Shown piece by piece: positions 34,615 through 43,683 of a stretch of DNA of 43,979 nt (its first letter is position 1; every line of letters begins with the position of its first letter). The stretch comes from Paenibacillus thalictri (GTDB lineage Bacteria; Bacillota; Bacilli; Paenibacillales; NBRC-103111). Below the pieces are notes generated by a model. That model saw only the letters and a list, made by a program, of their open reading frames with translations, was not told where the DNA came from and did no database searches. Position numbers and translations under genes: made by a program. The stretch covers positions 1 to 43,979 of the forward strand of contig NZ_SIRE01000046.1 of assembly GCF_004307995.1 (NCBI RefSeq), read 5' to 3'.

Positions 34615-36780
34615 TTGGAGTTTTTCGTCAATAATCTATTTGATAGAAGAGATGACGAGGCCAAAGTAGTTGATTGCGACAGGATTCTTTGGATAAATCG
34701 CGATATGGATCTTGTAGTGACGATCTCGATCATTGATAAGAATGGTCTTCCTAAATTTAAAAGTCTTTCCGCAATGGAGTTAGAAATCAAAAACGGATCT
34801 CTAATGAAACGTGAATATGATCCTTATACAAAATTTATGGTATCGGACGACAAATTAACTCCAAAAGAAATTCGGCTTAGGGATCATGCGTGGAGCTTAA
34901 TTAATGAGATGGTCGAGATTGAGCCTAATGTATATGACCCTACAGAAAGGTATCGAATGATTAAGAAGGCTTGTGATGAAACAGGTAAGGGGAAAAACAG
35001 TTTTTATAAATATCTTCATTACTACTGGACGGGAGGAAAAATGGTTAATGCCTTGCTTCCCCGTTTTAGGAAATGCGGAAAACCAGGCGAAAAGAAAAAC
35101 CCAAAAATGAAGATGGGTAGGCAAAGAGAAACGAAAAAGTCGGTTAGTCCGGAGATGGAAGGTGTTCTGGTTAACGAAGGCATTCGAAAAATATTCGACA
35201 AAGTCATTAGGGATATATATCTGAAGATTAACCGGCGGGATTCTGTGAGATTTACATATACACAAATGCTCAAAAATCATTTTGCAATCAAAACGGAGAT
35301 TAGAAATAAAGTAGAAATTCCTATCATTCCGCCTGAATATAAAGTTCCAAGTATTACCCAGTTACGCTATCACATTCGTACTCATTTTCCCCATCGGAAA
35401 AGGTTGGTTGCTCGAGAAGGAGAGGTTACTTTTAGTCGTGATTTTAGACCATTACTTGGCTCTGAAACTAGAAAAGCGACTGGCCCAGGACAAATCTTCG
35501 AAATAGATGCTACTGTAGCAGATGTGTATTTGGTTAGCTCAGATGATCCAAACCAGATTATTGGAAGGCCGGTTGTTTACATTGTCGTTGATGTGTGGAG
35601 TCATATGATTGTTGGATTTTATGTGGGTCTAGAAGGACCTTCTTGGCAAGGCATTATGATGGCTCTCGAAAATACAGCAGTAAATAAGGTGGAGTTCTGC
35701 GCCCAATATGATATTCCCATTCAACCGGAAGACTGGCCTTGTCACCACATGCCAGAAAGCTTTTATGCAGACCGTGGAGAAATGGAGAGTAAGAATGCGG
35801 ATTCTTTGGCTAAAGCACTCGGTATCAAACTGAAGAATGCACCTCCTTACCGTGCTGATTTAAAAGGTATAGTTGAGCAACAGTTCAGGACACTCAATTT
35901 AACACTCCAACCTTGGATGCCAGGAGCAGTAAAGAAGGAATATGCCAAACGAGGCGGGCCGGATTACGTTTTGGATGCAAAGCTAACCCTTAAAGATTTT
36001 ACGGCAATGTTTATTGAAAGGATCCTCTACCGAAACAATTCTCATTACATGGAGCATTATCCATTAGATAAGGCACAGGCTAAAGATAATGTTAGACCAA
36101 TAGCACGTGAACTTTGGTTTTGGGGAGTGGCGCACAATCACTTTCTTAAAGAAATTCACCCAGATATTGTAAGGTTAAATGTACTGCCCGAGAAGAAAGT
36201 TACAGCAAGTCGGGAGGGAATCTATTTTGAGGGAATGTATTTTGGCAGTGAAGAACTTGTCCGACAGGGATGGTTTGTAAAAGGGAAGTCGATTAAGACG
36301 GTTATCGCATATGACAGAAGATGCATGAATCATGTTTATGTCAAAACAGATAACGGCAGGAGCTTTATTAAATGCTTTTTGTTAGATAAGTCATCGAGAT
36401 ATCGAGATTTATCCCTTGAAGAAATTAAAGAGTCAAGGTACCAAGAAAAATTAAATCGAAGTATTTATCGTTCTACCGAGCTACAAGAAGAAGTGGCATT
36501 GAGTGCTAAGCTCGAAGCAATTGTGGATAAGGCATCGAAGCGTATGGATGAGGAAATAGATACTTCATTGACCAAAACAGAGCGAAAATCAGACATTCAA
36601 AAGCAAAGGGCGGAAGAAAGGGATAGGATACGCAAAGCTCAATCATACGAATTAGATAAGTCGCAAACTGTTACTGAGGGACAAGAAGATAACATAACTT
36701 CAAACGATACCTATCGACCTAAATCGAAGTTGGGATTATTAGCAAGTATAAAAACTAAGGAGGAGAGAAACTATGGTTAA
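34615..36780 (+). CDS. tnsB: Tn7-like transposase TnsB (DDE recombinase)
   Basis: About 721 residues. In Tn7, TnsB binds the end repeats, cuts the 3' ends and joins them to target DNA. Helical DNA-binding domains occupy the first ~270 residues. The RNase H-fold core has catalytic D298 (EIDATVAD), D386 (YADRGEM) and E421 (GIVEQQFR); D386 and E421 are 35 apart. A Mu-type beta-barrel follows (TASREGIYFEGMYFGS), then a charged tail expected to contact TnsC. TTG at 34615 is preferred: TGGAGG lies eight bases upstream and the aligned relic starts at the same point. TTG 34600 and ATG 34609 also lie in frame. It overlaps tnsC by eight bases. Confidence 0.92.
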   Translation: MEFFVNNLFDRRDDEAKVVDCDRILWINRDMDLVVTISIIDKNGLPKFKSLSAMELEIKNGSLMKREYDPYTKFMVSDDKLTPKEIRLRDHAWSLINEMVEIEPNVYDPTERYRMIKKACDETGKGKNSFYKYLHYYWTGGKMVNALLPRFRKCGKPGEKKNPKMKMGRQRETKKSVSPEMEGVLVNEGIRKIFDKVIRDIYLKINRRDSVRFTYTQMLKNHFAIKTEIRNKVEIPIIPPEYKVPSITQLRYHIRTHFPHRKRLVAREGEVTFSRDFRPLLGSETRKATGPGQIFEIDATVADVYLVSSDDPNQIIGRPVVYIVVDVWSHMIVGFYVGLEGPSWQGIMMALENTAVNKVEFCAQYDIPIQPEDWPCHHMPESFYADRGEMESKNADSLAKALGIKLKNAPPYRADLKGIVEQQFRTLNLTLQPWMPGAVKKEYAKRGGPDYVLDAKLTLKDFTAMFIERILYRNNSHYMEHYPLDKAQAKDNVRPIARELWFWGVAHNHFLKEIHPDIVRLNVLPEKKVTASREGIYFEGMYFGSEELVRQGWFVKGKSIKTVIAYDRRCMNHVYVKTDNGRSFIKCFLLDKSSRYRDLSLEEIKESRYQEKLNRSIYRSTELQEEVALSAKLEAIVDKASKRMDEEIDTSLTKTERKSDIQKQRAEERDRIRKAQSYELDKSQTVTEGQEDNITSNDTYRPKSKLGLLASIKTKEERNYG

Positions 36781-38524
36781 AAAAATTCATTCGGAAAATA
36801 TGTATCAGTATATCCCCAGTTTAGTGGGTGGTCAAGTAGAGGCCGATTACATTCATCAGGATATAGGAGGCTACAAAGATAACCCCTTCATCGAAGCATT
36901 GCCACCGATATTTGAAGATCATCAGGTCATCTCCCGAATCGCTAAGTATCCAGATTATAACGAAGAGCAAAGAAAGTTGGGAAAACAAACAAGATTACAT
37001 CTGGTTCAACAAATTTCAGATTACGTAGAGCCTTTGCCATCACATCTCCTCGTTGAACAGAGATTATCAAGACTTATCCGACATGGATATAAGGCTAGAA
37101 ATCCGCTTGCTAGGGAGTCGATTCGCCAATTTCATATTGGCTTTAAAGACATTCTAGACGCTGGGATAGATTCTAATGGTATGAATATAGCGGGAGTAAG
37201 ATCCACCGCTTCGGGATTCGCTATTCTTGGTGTTAGTGGACAAGGCAAAACAACAGCAATCGAGAGCTCTTTGTTGTTATATCCTCAGGTGATTCATCAT
37301 GTTGAATATAAAGGGCAACCGTTTATTCGGAAACAGCTTGTTTGGCTGAAACTTAATTGTCCTTTCGATGGTTCACTGAAAGGTCTATGTTTCAATTTTT
37401 TACAAGCTATAGATTCTCATTTGGAGACAAATTATTTTCAGAAGTTTGCCTCAAAAGGAGCCTCTGTTGATATGCTCATTCCTATTATGGCGCATCTATC
37501 AACTCTCCATGGTCTTGGGGTCTTAGTTATCGATGAAATTCAGAATTTGAGCTTTATGAAAAGCGGCGGCGCTGAAAGAATGCTCAATTACTTTACACAA
37601 TTGATTAATACGATCGGAGTACCGGTGGTGTTAATAGGAACTTTTAAGGCAATGCGGCTATTATCAGGTTCGTTTAGTCAGGCGCGACGGAGTACTGGTC
37701 AGGGTGATTTGATAATGGATCGTTTAACTGAAGGAGAAGAATGGGATTATTTCTTAGAAAGCTTATGGAAGTATCAATGGACGGCTAGGCGCTCGCCATT
37801 GTCAGGGGCCATAAAGAAAGTAATGTACGAACTTTCGCAAGGTATCGTGGATATCGCGGTTAAGCTGTACATGCTTGCCCAATGGGAGGTACTTGAAGCA
37901 TATGAGACTGGAGATGAGAAGATTTCCGTAGGGCTTCTGAAGTCAGTTGCCAAGCGGCATATGCAGTTAGTACAGCCGCTGCTAAAAATATTGAGACGAA
38001 ACGATCCTAATCTCCTATCACTAGTTGACGATCTTTACCCAGAATGGAATGTTCTAGATCAGTATCTCAAAAAATCTTCTGAGAAGGTAAATATTCAAGG
38101 GGAGATCCGAACGAAAATTATTCGGGATGACAAAGTTGAGCAGGATCAAGAGAAATACATTGAACTTGTGAAAACGGCGATAGACTTCGGTGCTAACTCT
38201 GCTACAGCTGAACAAATAGTGCAGCGAATTCTTCAAACAAACGAAGCAGAAAAAGATTTAGTAGATTTAAGAAAGCAAGTAGTAGAAGAAGTCACTTTAA
38301 GTGCTGCAGCAGAGGATATAATCAATCCAGCCGATGAGAGTACTGAACAGAAATCTAATAAGTCAAAAACGAAGAGAAAGCAAAATGGAGCCATTATTCT
38401 CGAAGTAGATGACTTAAGGAATGCTGCATTGGGAGCGGATAAGGGAAGTGATGCCATCTATGAGAAATTAGTCGAGATGGGGAGTATTCCATCGAATGAT
38501 GATATCTCAAGACTAATCATTTAA
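36773..38524 (+). CDS. tnsC: Tn7-like AAA+ ATPase TnsC
   Basis: A 583-residue ATP-dependent connector that in Tn7 links target selectors to the TnsAB transposase and imposes target immunity. Walker A is GVSGQGKTT (153-161) and Walker B is LVIDEIQNL (251-259). The region near 290-300 reads PVVLIGTFKAM. Before the AAA+ core lies a ~140-residue N-terminal domain that would bind the TniQ partner. A long, charged, low-complexity C-terminal region (about 440-583) may bind TnsA/TnsB. It starts at ATG 36773, after AAGGAGGAG and overlapping the tnsB stop. Confidence 0.93.
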   Translation: MVKKIHSENMYQYIPSLVGGQVEADYIHQDIGGYKDNPFIEALPPIFEDHQVISRIAKYPDYNEEQRKLGKQTRLHLVQQISDYVEPLPSHLLVEQRLSRLIRHGYKARNPLARESIRQFHIGFKDILDAGIDSNGMNIAGVRSTASGFAILGVSGQGKTTAIESSLLLYPQVIHHVEYKGQPFIRKQLVWLKLNCPFDGSLKGLCFNFLQAIDSHLETNYFQKFASKGASVDMLIPIMAHLSTLHGLGVLVIDEIQNLSFMKSGGAERMLNYFTQLINTIGVPVVLIGTFKAMRLLSGSFSQARRSTGQGDLIMDRLTEGEEWDYFLESLWKYQWTARRSPLSGAIKKVMYELSQGIVDIAVKLYMLAQWEVLEAYETGDEKISVGLLKSVAKRHMQLVQPLLKILRRNDPNLLSLVDDLYPEWNVLDQYLKKSSEKVNIQGEIRTKIIRDDKVEQDQEKYIELVKTAIDFGANSATAEQIVQRILQTNEAEKDLVDLRKQVVEEVTLSAAAEDIINPADESTEQKSNKSKTKRKQNGAIILEVDDLRNAALGADKGSDAIYEKLVEMGSIPSNDDISRLII

Positions 38525-38599
38525 TTCTTGGTAACCCGTACTAAGAGCCATAGAAAAGGGAAAACTAGCAATAGAAGATCCATTGAAAGGATGATTCTA

Positions 38600-40306
38600 T
38601 TGCTAGCTCATTTTCCAACTCTATTTAGAGATGAATTACTTTATAGCGGTATAGCTCGTTATCACCAAACTTCGGGTAATAAGACTCAGAAACAGACGAT
38701 CGAAGATTTGTTCGGTGATCGGTTTGTTTGCGCAACTGTAGATTTACCAAGTCATTTAGAAAAACTAACACGTCGAATTAATGATGGTTACTCAGTCGAG
38801 CACCTGATCCAATACCATACGTTACTTCCGTACTACTCAACTTACTTTCACAGAGAAAAAGTTAATGAAGCAAAAACGTTGATGGCCCAGGGAGCTTCTT
38901 CGGGAGTAGTACATTCAAGATTGGGTCTCCCGGCAAGTCTTATTAAATCTCCAGCTCAGCTAAAGTTTTGTCCGCAATGTTATAACGAAGATCTTGCGAT
39001 AGGTGAGCCCTATTGGCGCCGTTCTCACCAATTACCCGGCGTTGTTTTTTGTGATGCTCATAAAGTACAACTAATCAAAAGCGATGTGACTTATTCTACA
39101 CGTGATCACAAATTTGCATTTATACCGCTTTCTGAACTTAATACAGAACAATATCAGATTGAGGGGATTAACTCAGGATGGGTAGAGCATCTCCAGTTCA
39201 TTGCTGAACAATCGGCGTGCATTCTTAAATCTCCTCTCGGACAAAAAATACCCAACTACACGATTGCTTTGCAAGAAAAAGGGTATATGACTTATGGAGG
39301 AAGGATTCGATTCGATCGGCTTATTAGTGACTTCCGGGGTTTCTTTGGTGATGAATTACTGCAACATCTCCACTGCCCTATTAATTTGAAAAGTGCCGAT
39401 ACATGGCTGCATAAAGCAGTAAGGGGTAACCAAGAGATTACCCAGCCTCTTAGGCACTTGTTATTAAATAGATACCTTAATCAACCGGGTGAATCAAATA
39501 GATTCCATACGCGCAGTCATCCATTTGGTAAAGGGCCATGGCCGTGTCTAAACAAGGCTGCTGATCACTTTGAAGCAGCTGTTATTGAACAATGTCAGGT
39601 TACCCGATGTTCTAAAACTGGTATGCCAGTTGGGACTTTCTCGTGTTCGTGTGGGTTCGACTATTCACGTAGGGGGCCTGATAAAGGTATTGAGGATAGA
39701 TACAGAGTGGGTAGGATTAAATGCTTTGGAGAGGCATGGTATGCCAAGCTCATTGAACTGAATGGCAACAACAAATCGCTGCGTGCAAAGGCTGCAATAT
39801 TGGGTGTAGATCCTGGAACTGTGAAGAATCAAACGGCTTTCTTGACGAACAAATGTGAAACCCAAGTGAGATCTCTTAGTTCTGGAGGTATTTTTCCAAA
39901 GAAGATTAGAGAGAGGAAACTACGGGAGAGCACTTTTGGCAGAACTAATTGGGAAGAGAGAGATGCATTGTTATTCCCTGAGGTAGTGAAAGCCATTGAA
40001 ATAATTAAATCTATTAACAAGCCACTTCGGATTTCCAAAAGTTCAATAATAAGAAACATTGCAGTGGATAAATTGTTATTTAAAATCACAAATATAAACC
40101 TTGAAAAACTGCCCAACACGAAAAAACTTATTCAAGCATCGATCGAAGCCACTGAAGGATACCAGGTGAGAAGGCTTGTCTCGGCGGCCGATAAACTCCG
40201 ATGTACGGAGATGAAGGTGTTAGGCTGGAAGCTATTAAAAGAGGCAGGTTTAAACCACCCATTAAAAAAAGCCGTGTTTAAAAAAATGAATGAATTAATC
40301 AGTTGA
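38600..40306 (+). CDS. tnsD: TnsD/TniQ-family target-selection protein 1
   Basis: About 568 residues. The N-terminal TniQ domain starts LAHFPTLFRDELLYSGIARY, the usual opening of TnsD proteins. A zinc site C124-x2-C127 ... C151-x2-H154 (KFCPQC, FCDAHK) follows, and a second Cys-rich motif FSCSCGFDYSR sits near 355. A helix-turn-helix (NKSLRAKAAILGVDPGTVKN) lies near 395-415. The TTG start at 38600 gives the family-like N-terminus with AAAGG nine bases upstream. ATG 38591 and TTG 38528 are in frame but less convincing. In Tn7, TnsD binds the glmS end; since this element sits there, one of the two TniQ proteins must have done so. Confidence 0.87.
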   Translation: MLAHFPTLFRDELLYSGIARYHQTSGNKTQKQTIEDLFGDRFVCATVDLPSHLEKLTRRINDGYSVEHLIQYHTLLPYYSTYFHREKVNEAKTLMAQGASSGVVHSRLGLPASLIKSPAQLKFCPQCYNEDLAIGEPYWRRSHQLPGVVFCDAHKVQLIKSDVTYSTRDHKFAFIPLSELNTEQYQIEGINSGWVEHLQFIAEQSACILKSPLGQKIPNYTIALQEKGYMTYGGRIRFDRLISDFRGFFGDELLQHLHCPINLKSADTWLHKAVRGNQEITQPLRHLLLNRYLNQPGESNRFHTRSHPFGKGPWPCLNKAADHFEAAVIEQCQVTRCSKTGMPVGTFSCSCGFDYSRRGPDKGIEDRYRVGRIKCFGEAWYAKLIELNGNNKSLRAKAAILGVDPGTVKNQTAFLTNKCETQVRSLSSGGIFPKKIRERKLRESTFGRTNWEERDALLFPEVVKAIEIIKSINKPLRISKSSIIRNIAVDKLLFKITNINLEKLPNTKKLIQASIEATEGYQVRRLVSAADKLRCTEMKVLGWKLLKEAGLNHPLKKAVFKKMNELIS

Positions 40307-40333
40307 AACCGTTCTATTGAAGAGGGATGTTAA

Positions 40334-42286
40334 ATGGTTAATCTAGGATTTTTCCCAACTCCATATCCTAATGAAGATTTTAGAAGTGTGGTTTATCGGT
40401 ATCATTATTATGAACATGGTACAGTTTACTCCAAAACAATTCAGCAACTATTTGGACTAAACACTTTTAAAATAAGGCACCTTCCACGAAATATTGATTA
40501 TCTGCATCGAAGAGTGCCGCGGCAGGCAAAATTAACCGATAATTTGCTGAAGACAACCCTTCTCCGACTTTTCCAACTGTTTAGTACGAAGGGTCAAAGC
40601 AAAGAAGTTATGGATGACATTCTTTATGGCGATGAGGGGAAAACCTCATTGGCTGGGGTTTTATCTGGGAGTTCAGAAAAGGGGATGATTAGCGAGAGCA
40701 TTAAGTATTGTCCAAAATGTTTGAATGATGATTATAAAACTTATGGTGAATGCTTCGTACACAAATATCATCAGATTCAATATTTGGATGTTTGTTACAA
40801 CCACAATGTATATCTAATCTCAACATGCTCCAAATGCGATGAAATTCTTGCAAGACCGATTGGTGATAATCTACTTTGTAAACCAGAGTGCCCACACGGC
40901 CATCAACTAGCTGAAGTTGATTTACATCAAACAGCTGCTTTAGGACAGCTAAAGTATGAATTGATTAGGGATATTATTTATCTTAACGAAAATTACTTAG
41001 ATATATGTGCTGTTGAGATCTCGCAGAAGCTCCTCGCGTGCCTAGGGGAACGGGGATATATACACCCGTCGGGAATTGTTTATAAGACTCAACTTTTACA
41101 TGATTTTTTTGAATTTTACTCTGAGGAGATATTGACGAATTTTGGCCAAAAAAAGAGTCAATTATATGCCCGGAGAACAATAAAGAGACTTTTTAACCCA
41201 GAATATATGTACTCACAAATATATTTTTATATTTTACTAATGAGGTTTCTTGAAGGGTCCGTAGAGAAATTTTTGAGTACTAACTATTCATTTGCTATAG
41301 AATTACCGTTTGGATCGGGGCCATGGGGGTGTCGAAATCTGAGCTGTAGTTCTTATCCAGAGCAAACAATAAAATCCTATAAAATGATACAAAGGGGAGG
41401 GTATATTTCTGGAGAATTCGGGTGTATTCATTGTGGCTACACCTACATACGAAAAAAGCGATTTAAGAATAAAGAACAAGACGAAACATTATTTATTGTG
41501 ACATTAGGGTTTAAATTACATGATCAAATACAAGAGCTTATTAAAGACGGATTGAAAATTAATGAGATATCTAAACAATTGCATATTTCTGGAAGGACCG
41601 TAGCAAAGTATTTCCTGGGGAGACCCAAACGGATAAAGAAGGATAAAGCAGATATTTGCGTTGATGAAATTCTAGAAGGTCTGAAAGAAGTAAGTGCTAC
41701 TGGGGATGAACTCAAACTCATCCGCTTTAGAGACATATTCAGACATTTGTTACACGAGGGGAACACCCTAAGTAGGGCAGATTTAAAGAAATTACATCCA
41801 GTTCAATATAATTGGTTATCGAAGCATGACAAAGTGTGGTTTGATAAAAATATGCCCTCTGTGCGTAAGGGAGGGAATAGAGAATTAAATCTTGATTTAA
41901 TCGATCTTGAAATAAGTAATAAAATTAAAAGCATTTCAAAGCAAATCTTTCATGAAAATCCTGCGAAGCAAATTAAACCTTATACTATACTGGCCCGCTT
42001 GTCAAAAAAGGATATTGGTAGATATGAACTGTATAAATCTTCATTACCCTTATGCCATAAGGCTTTAGATGAATGTGCTGAACAGAGAATAGACTATTTA
42101 ATTCGCGTTTTGCCGGAAGTGGTTGAATTTTTAAAGGAAAATAGGTATCGAAATATAACTTTTGATAGCCTTAAAATCAGGAAAGGATACAAGAGTTGTA
42201 CTGAAGAAGAGAGGCTCAAAATAGAAGCAGTGTTAAGGCAGTATATTGAAAAAATTGAAACAGAAATAAAAGAAGCCGGTCTTTGA
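40334..42286 (+). CDS. TnsD/TniQ-family target-selection protein 2
   Basis: A 650-residue second TniQ protein, 28 nt after the first. The N-terminal MVNLGFFPTPYPNEDFRSVVYRY is the TniQ opening. Zinc ligands C126, C129, C154 and H157 parallel those of the first, with an extra cluster C165-x2-C168 ... C182-x3-C186 and a later pair (GPWGCRNLSC ... FGCIHCGYTY). A helix-turn-helix is seen near 410-430 (LKINEISKQLHISGRTVAKY). It differs strongly from protein 1 in length and sequence, so it probably selects a different DNA target. Which one reads glmS is not decidable by eye. ATG 40334 follows AAGAGGGATG. Confidence 0.87.
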   Translation: MVNLGFFPTPYPNEDFRSVVYRYHYYEHGTVYSKTIQQLFGLNTFKIRHLPRNIDYLHRRVPRQAKLTDNLLKTTLLRLFQLFSTKGQSKEVMDDILYGDEGKTSLAGVLSGSSEKGMISESIKYCPKCLNDDYKTYGECFVHKYHQIQYLDVCYNHNVYLISTCSKCDEILARPIGDNLLCKPECPHGHQLAEVDLHQTAALGQLKYELIRDIIYLNENYLDICAVEISQKLLACLGERGYIHPSGIVYKTQLLHDFFEFYSEEILTNFGQKKSQLYARRTIKRLFNPEYMYSQIYFYILLMRFLEGSVEKFLSTNYSFAIELPFGSGPWGCRNLSCSSYPEQTIKSYKMIQRGGYISGEFGCIHCGYTYIRKKRFKNKEQDETLFIVTLGFKLHDQIQELIKDGLKINEISKQLHISGRTVAKYFLGRPKRIKKDKADICVDEILEGLKEVSATGDELKLIRFRDIFRHLLHEGNTLSRADLKKLHPVQYNWLSKHDKVWFDKNMPSVRKGGNRELNLDLIDLEISNKIKSISKQIFHENPAKQIKPYTILARLSKKDIGRYELYKSSLPLCHKALDECAEQRIDYLIRVLPEVVEFLKENRYRNITFDSLKIRKGYKSCTEEERLKIEAVLRQYIEKIETEIKEAGL

Positions 42287-42352
42287 GTACAAATGAACGT
42301 GTGTTCGCAGCATTAAGAAGGGCTAGAATACAGAGAGAAGCGGTTGAGGGAG

Positions 42353-42376
42353 TTAAGGGAGTTTTTTCTTAACTGT
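42353..42376 (+). terminator. Hairpin after the second tniQ gene
   Basis: AGTTAAG and CTTAACT pair over a T-rich loop 65 nt past the tniQ stop. The rest of 42287-42487 shows a CTAAAATGAGGGCTCG motif near 42401 resembling the start of the IS3 element (AAAAATGAGGGCTTG near 42510), possibly the scar of an earlier copy, but no gene. Confidence 0.5.
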
Positions 42377-42560
42377 GAAAAAGACAACCAGTCCCCCACC
42401 TAAAATGAGGGCTCGAGTATGTTGTAATTGCTTTTATTGAAATTGAAGACGGCTTAATTGAATATTCACGTGCGTGAGAGTGGATCGTCTACACTAAGTT
42501 GGACAATAAAAATGAGGGCTTGTAGAATAAAGCTATCATCCTAAGGAGCGGATCTCTACA

Positions 42561-42842
42561 ATGCCAAACCAACGTAGAACATTTACAGCAGAATTCAAAA
42601 AACAAATGGTAGAACTCTATGAAAACGGAAAATCCAGGGCAGCCATTGTGGAGGAATATGACCTCACAGCGTCAGCTTTAGACCGCTGGATCAAACAAGC
42701 CCAAACGACGGGTTCCTTCAAGGAGAAGGACAATCGCTCCTCTGAAGACAATGAGCTGATTGCCTTACGAAAGGAGAACCAACGTTTGAAAATGGAGGTG
42801 GATATTTTAAAGCAAGCCGCGCTGATCATGGGACGAAAGTAG
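42561..42842 (+). CDS. IS3-family transposase OrfA
   Basis: A 93-residue DNA-binding subunit. The N-terminal HTH RRTFTAEFKKQMVELYENGK, then SRAAIVEEYDLTASALDRWI, is followed by a leucine-zipper-like helix (NELIALRKENQRLKMEVDIL). ATG 42561 is about 14 nt after AAGGAGCGG. It stops with TAG at 42840. The orfB frame is open through this point, one base back, so -1 ribosomal frameshifting at GAAAG just before the stop would produce the fused OrfAB transposase. Confidence 0.9.
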   Translation: MPNQRRTFTAEFKKQMVELYENGKSRAAIVEEYDLTASALDRWIKQAQTTGSFKEKDNRSSEDNELIALRKENQRLKMEVDILKQAALIMGRK

Positions 42843-42883
42843 CTATCATCCAGAACAACCGTGATAAATACTCGGTATCAGCA

Positions 42884-43678
42884 ATGTGCGACGTCCTGCA
42901 AATCGCAAGAAGTTCGTTTTACTACGAAGCCAAGGAACCGATAAACGAAGACGACATCACCGAAGCCGTTATGGAGATCTTTCACAAGAACCGAAAAGCC
43001 TATGGCACACGCAAGATCAAAGTGAAGCTTCATGAGCGCGGGTTCGTCGTTTCCAGACGTCGGATTGGTCGGATCATGAAAGAACAAGGATTGGTTTCCA
43101 CCTACACCGTGGCGCAGTATAAGCCGCATAAAGCCACATGCAATGAAGAAGCCGTAGCGAACGCCCTGAATCGTGAATTTGACCAGACCGAAGCCAAGCG
43201 ATTCGTCGTCAGCGATCTGACGTATGTGAAAGTTCGGAACCGGTGGCATTACATCTGTGTACTTATCGACCTGTTCAATCGAGAGATTATCGGCCATAGT
43301 GCAGGTCCTCACAAGGATGCTGCGTTGGTTTCTCGTGCCTTTGCAACGGTGCAGGGTGATTTATCTCAGATTCAATGGTTCCATACCGACCGTGGCAGCG
43401 AGTTTAAAAATCATACGATGAATGAGCTTTTGGGGACATTTAAAATTGGCCGATCCCTGAGCAGGAAAGGCTGCCCCTACGACAACGCTGTGGCGGAAGC
43501 GACTTACAAGATTATAAAAACGGAGTTCGTGAACCAGATGAACTTCCAGAGTCTTCGTCATCTGGAACTGGAATTATACGATTATGTTAATTGGTTTAAC
43601 AAGCATCGGATTCATGGAACATTAGGATACATGACACCTGTTCAATATCGTCAAGCAGCCCTTAAAAAAGCTGTCTGA
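42884..43678 (+). CDS. IS3-family transposase OrfB (DDE catalytic part)
   Basis: 264 residues from ATG 42884. The frame is open back to about 42839 and reads KVAIIQNNRDKYSVSAM there, as expected for the -1 frameshift product rather than independent initiation. An HTH_21 segment (KNRKAYGTRKIKVKLHERG) precedes the rve integrase core. Catalytic residues are D in VSDLTYV, D in WFHTDRGSEF and E in NAVAEATYKIIKTE. It ends with the conserved WFNKHRIHGTLGYMTPVQY. The frame is intact. Confidence 0.92.
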   Translation: MCDVLQIARSSFYYEAKEPINEDDITEAVMEIFHKNRKAYGTRKIKVKLHERGFVVSRRRIGRIMKEQGLVSTYTVAQYKPHKATCNEEAVANALNREFDQTEAKRFVVSDLTYVKVRNRWHYICVLIDLFNREIIGHSAGPHKDAALVSRAFATVQGDLSQIQWFHTDRGSEFKNHTMNELLGTFKIGRSLSRKGCPYDNAVAEATYKIIKTEFVNQMNFQSLRHLELELYDYVNWFNKHRIHGTLGYMTPVQYRQAALKKAV

Positions 43679-43683
43679 TCTAC

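Larger units (their letters stand above)
24645..42380 (+). mobile_element. Tn7-like transposon (glmS-proximal end to at least the last tniQ)
   Basis: The element begins TGTCTGGTGA at 24645 in the attTn7 position. It carries an XRE regulator, a type I restriction-modification system, an HTH/RAMA-like protein and the operon small MuC protein, tnsA, tnsB relic, tnsB, tnsC, tnsD and a second tniQ. All tns genes point away from glmS. The opposite end should finish with a TGTCTGGTGA-like sequence in inverted orientation plus inverted 20-bp repeats. None was found up to 43979, so the right coordinate is only a lower bound. No tnsE and no CRISPR-Cas genes are visible. Confidence 0.88.
42488..43683 (+). 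mobile_element. IS3-family insertion sequence
   Basis: Two overlapping-frame genes, orfA and orfB, in the standard IS3 arrangement. The left end is placed at TCTACACTAAGTTGGACAAT, in the style of IS3/IS150 terminal repeats. A good matching right repeat is not visible. Immediately after orfB, at 43684, sequence typical of a different IS begins, so the right terminus may be truncated. It lies on the side of the Tn7-like element where its distal end would be expected. Confidence 0.78.

Noticed and set aside
42401..42530. Two similar AATGAGGGCT motifs as possible inverted ends of the Tn7-like element
   Set aside because: They are direct, not inverted, have no relation to the 20-bp repeats at 24661-24740, and one belongs to the IS3 left end.
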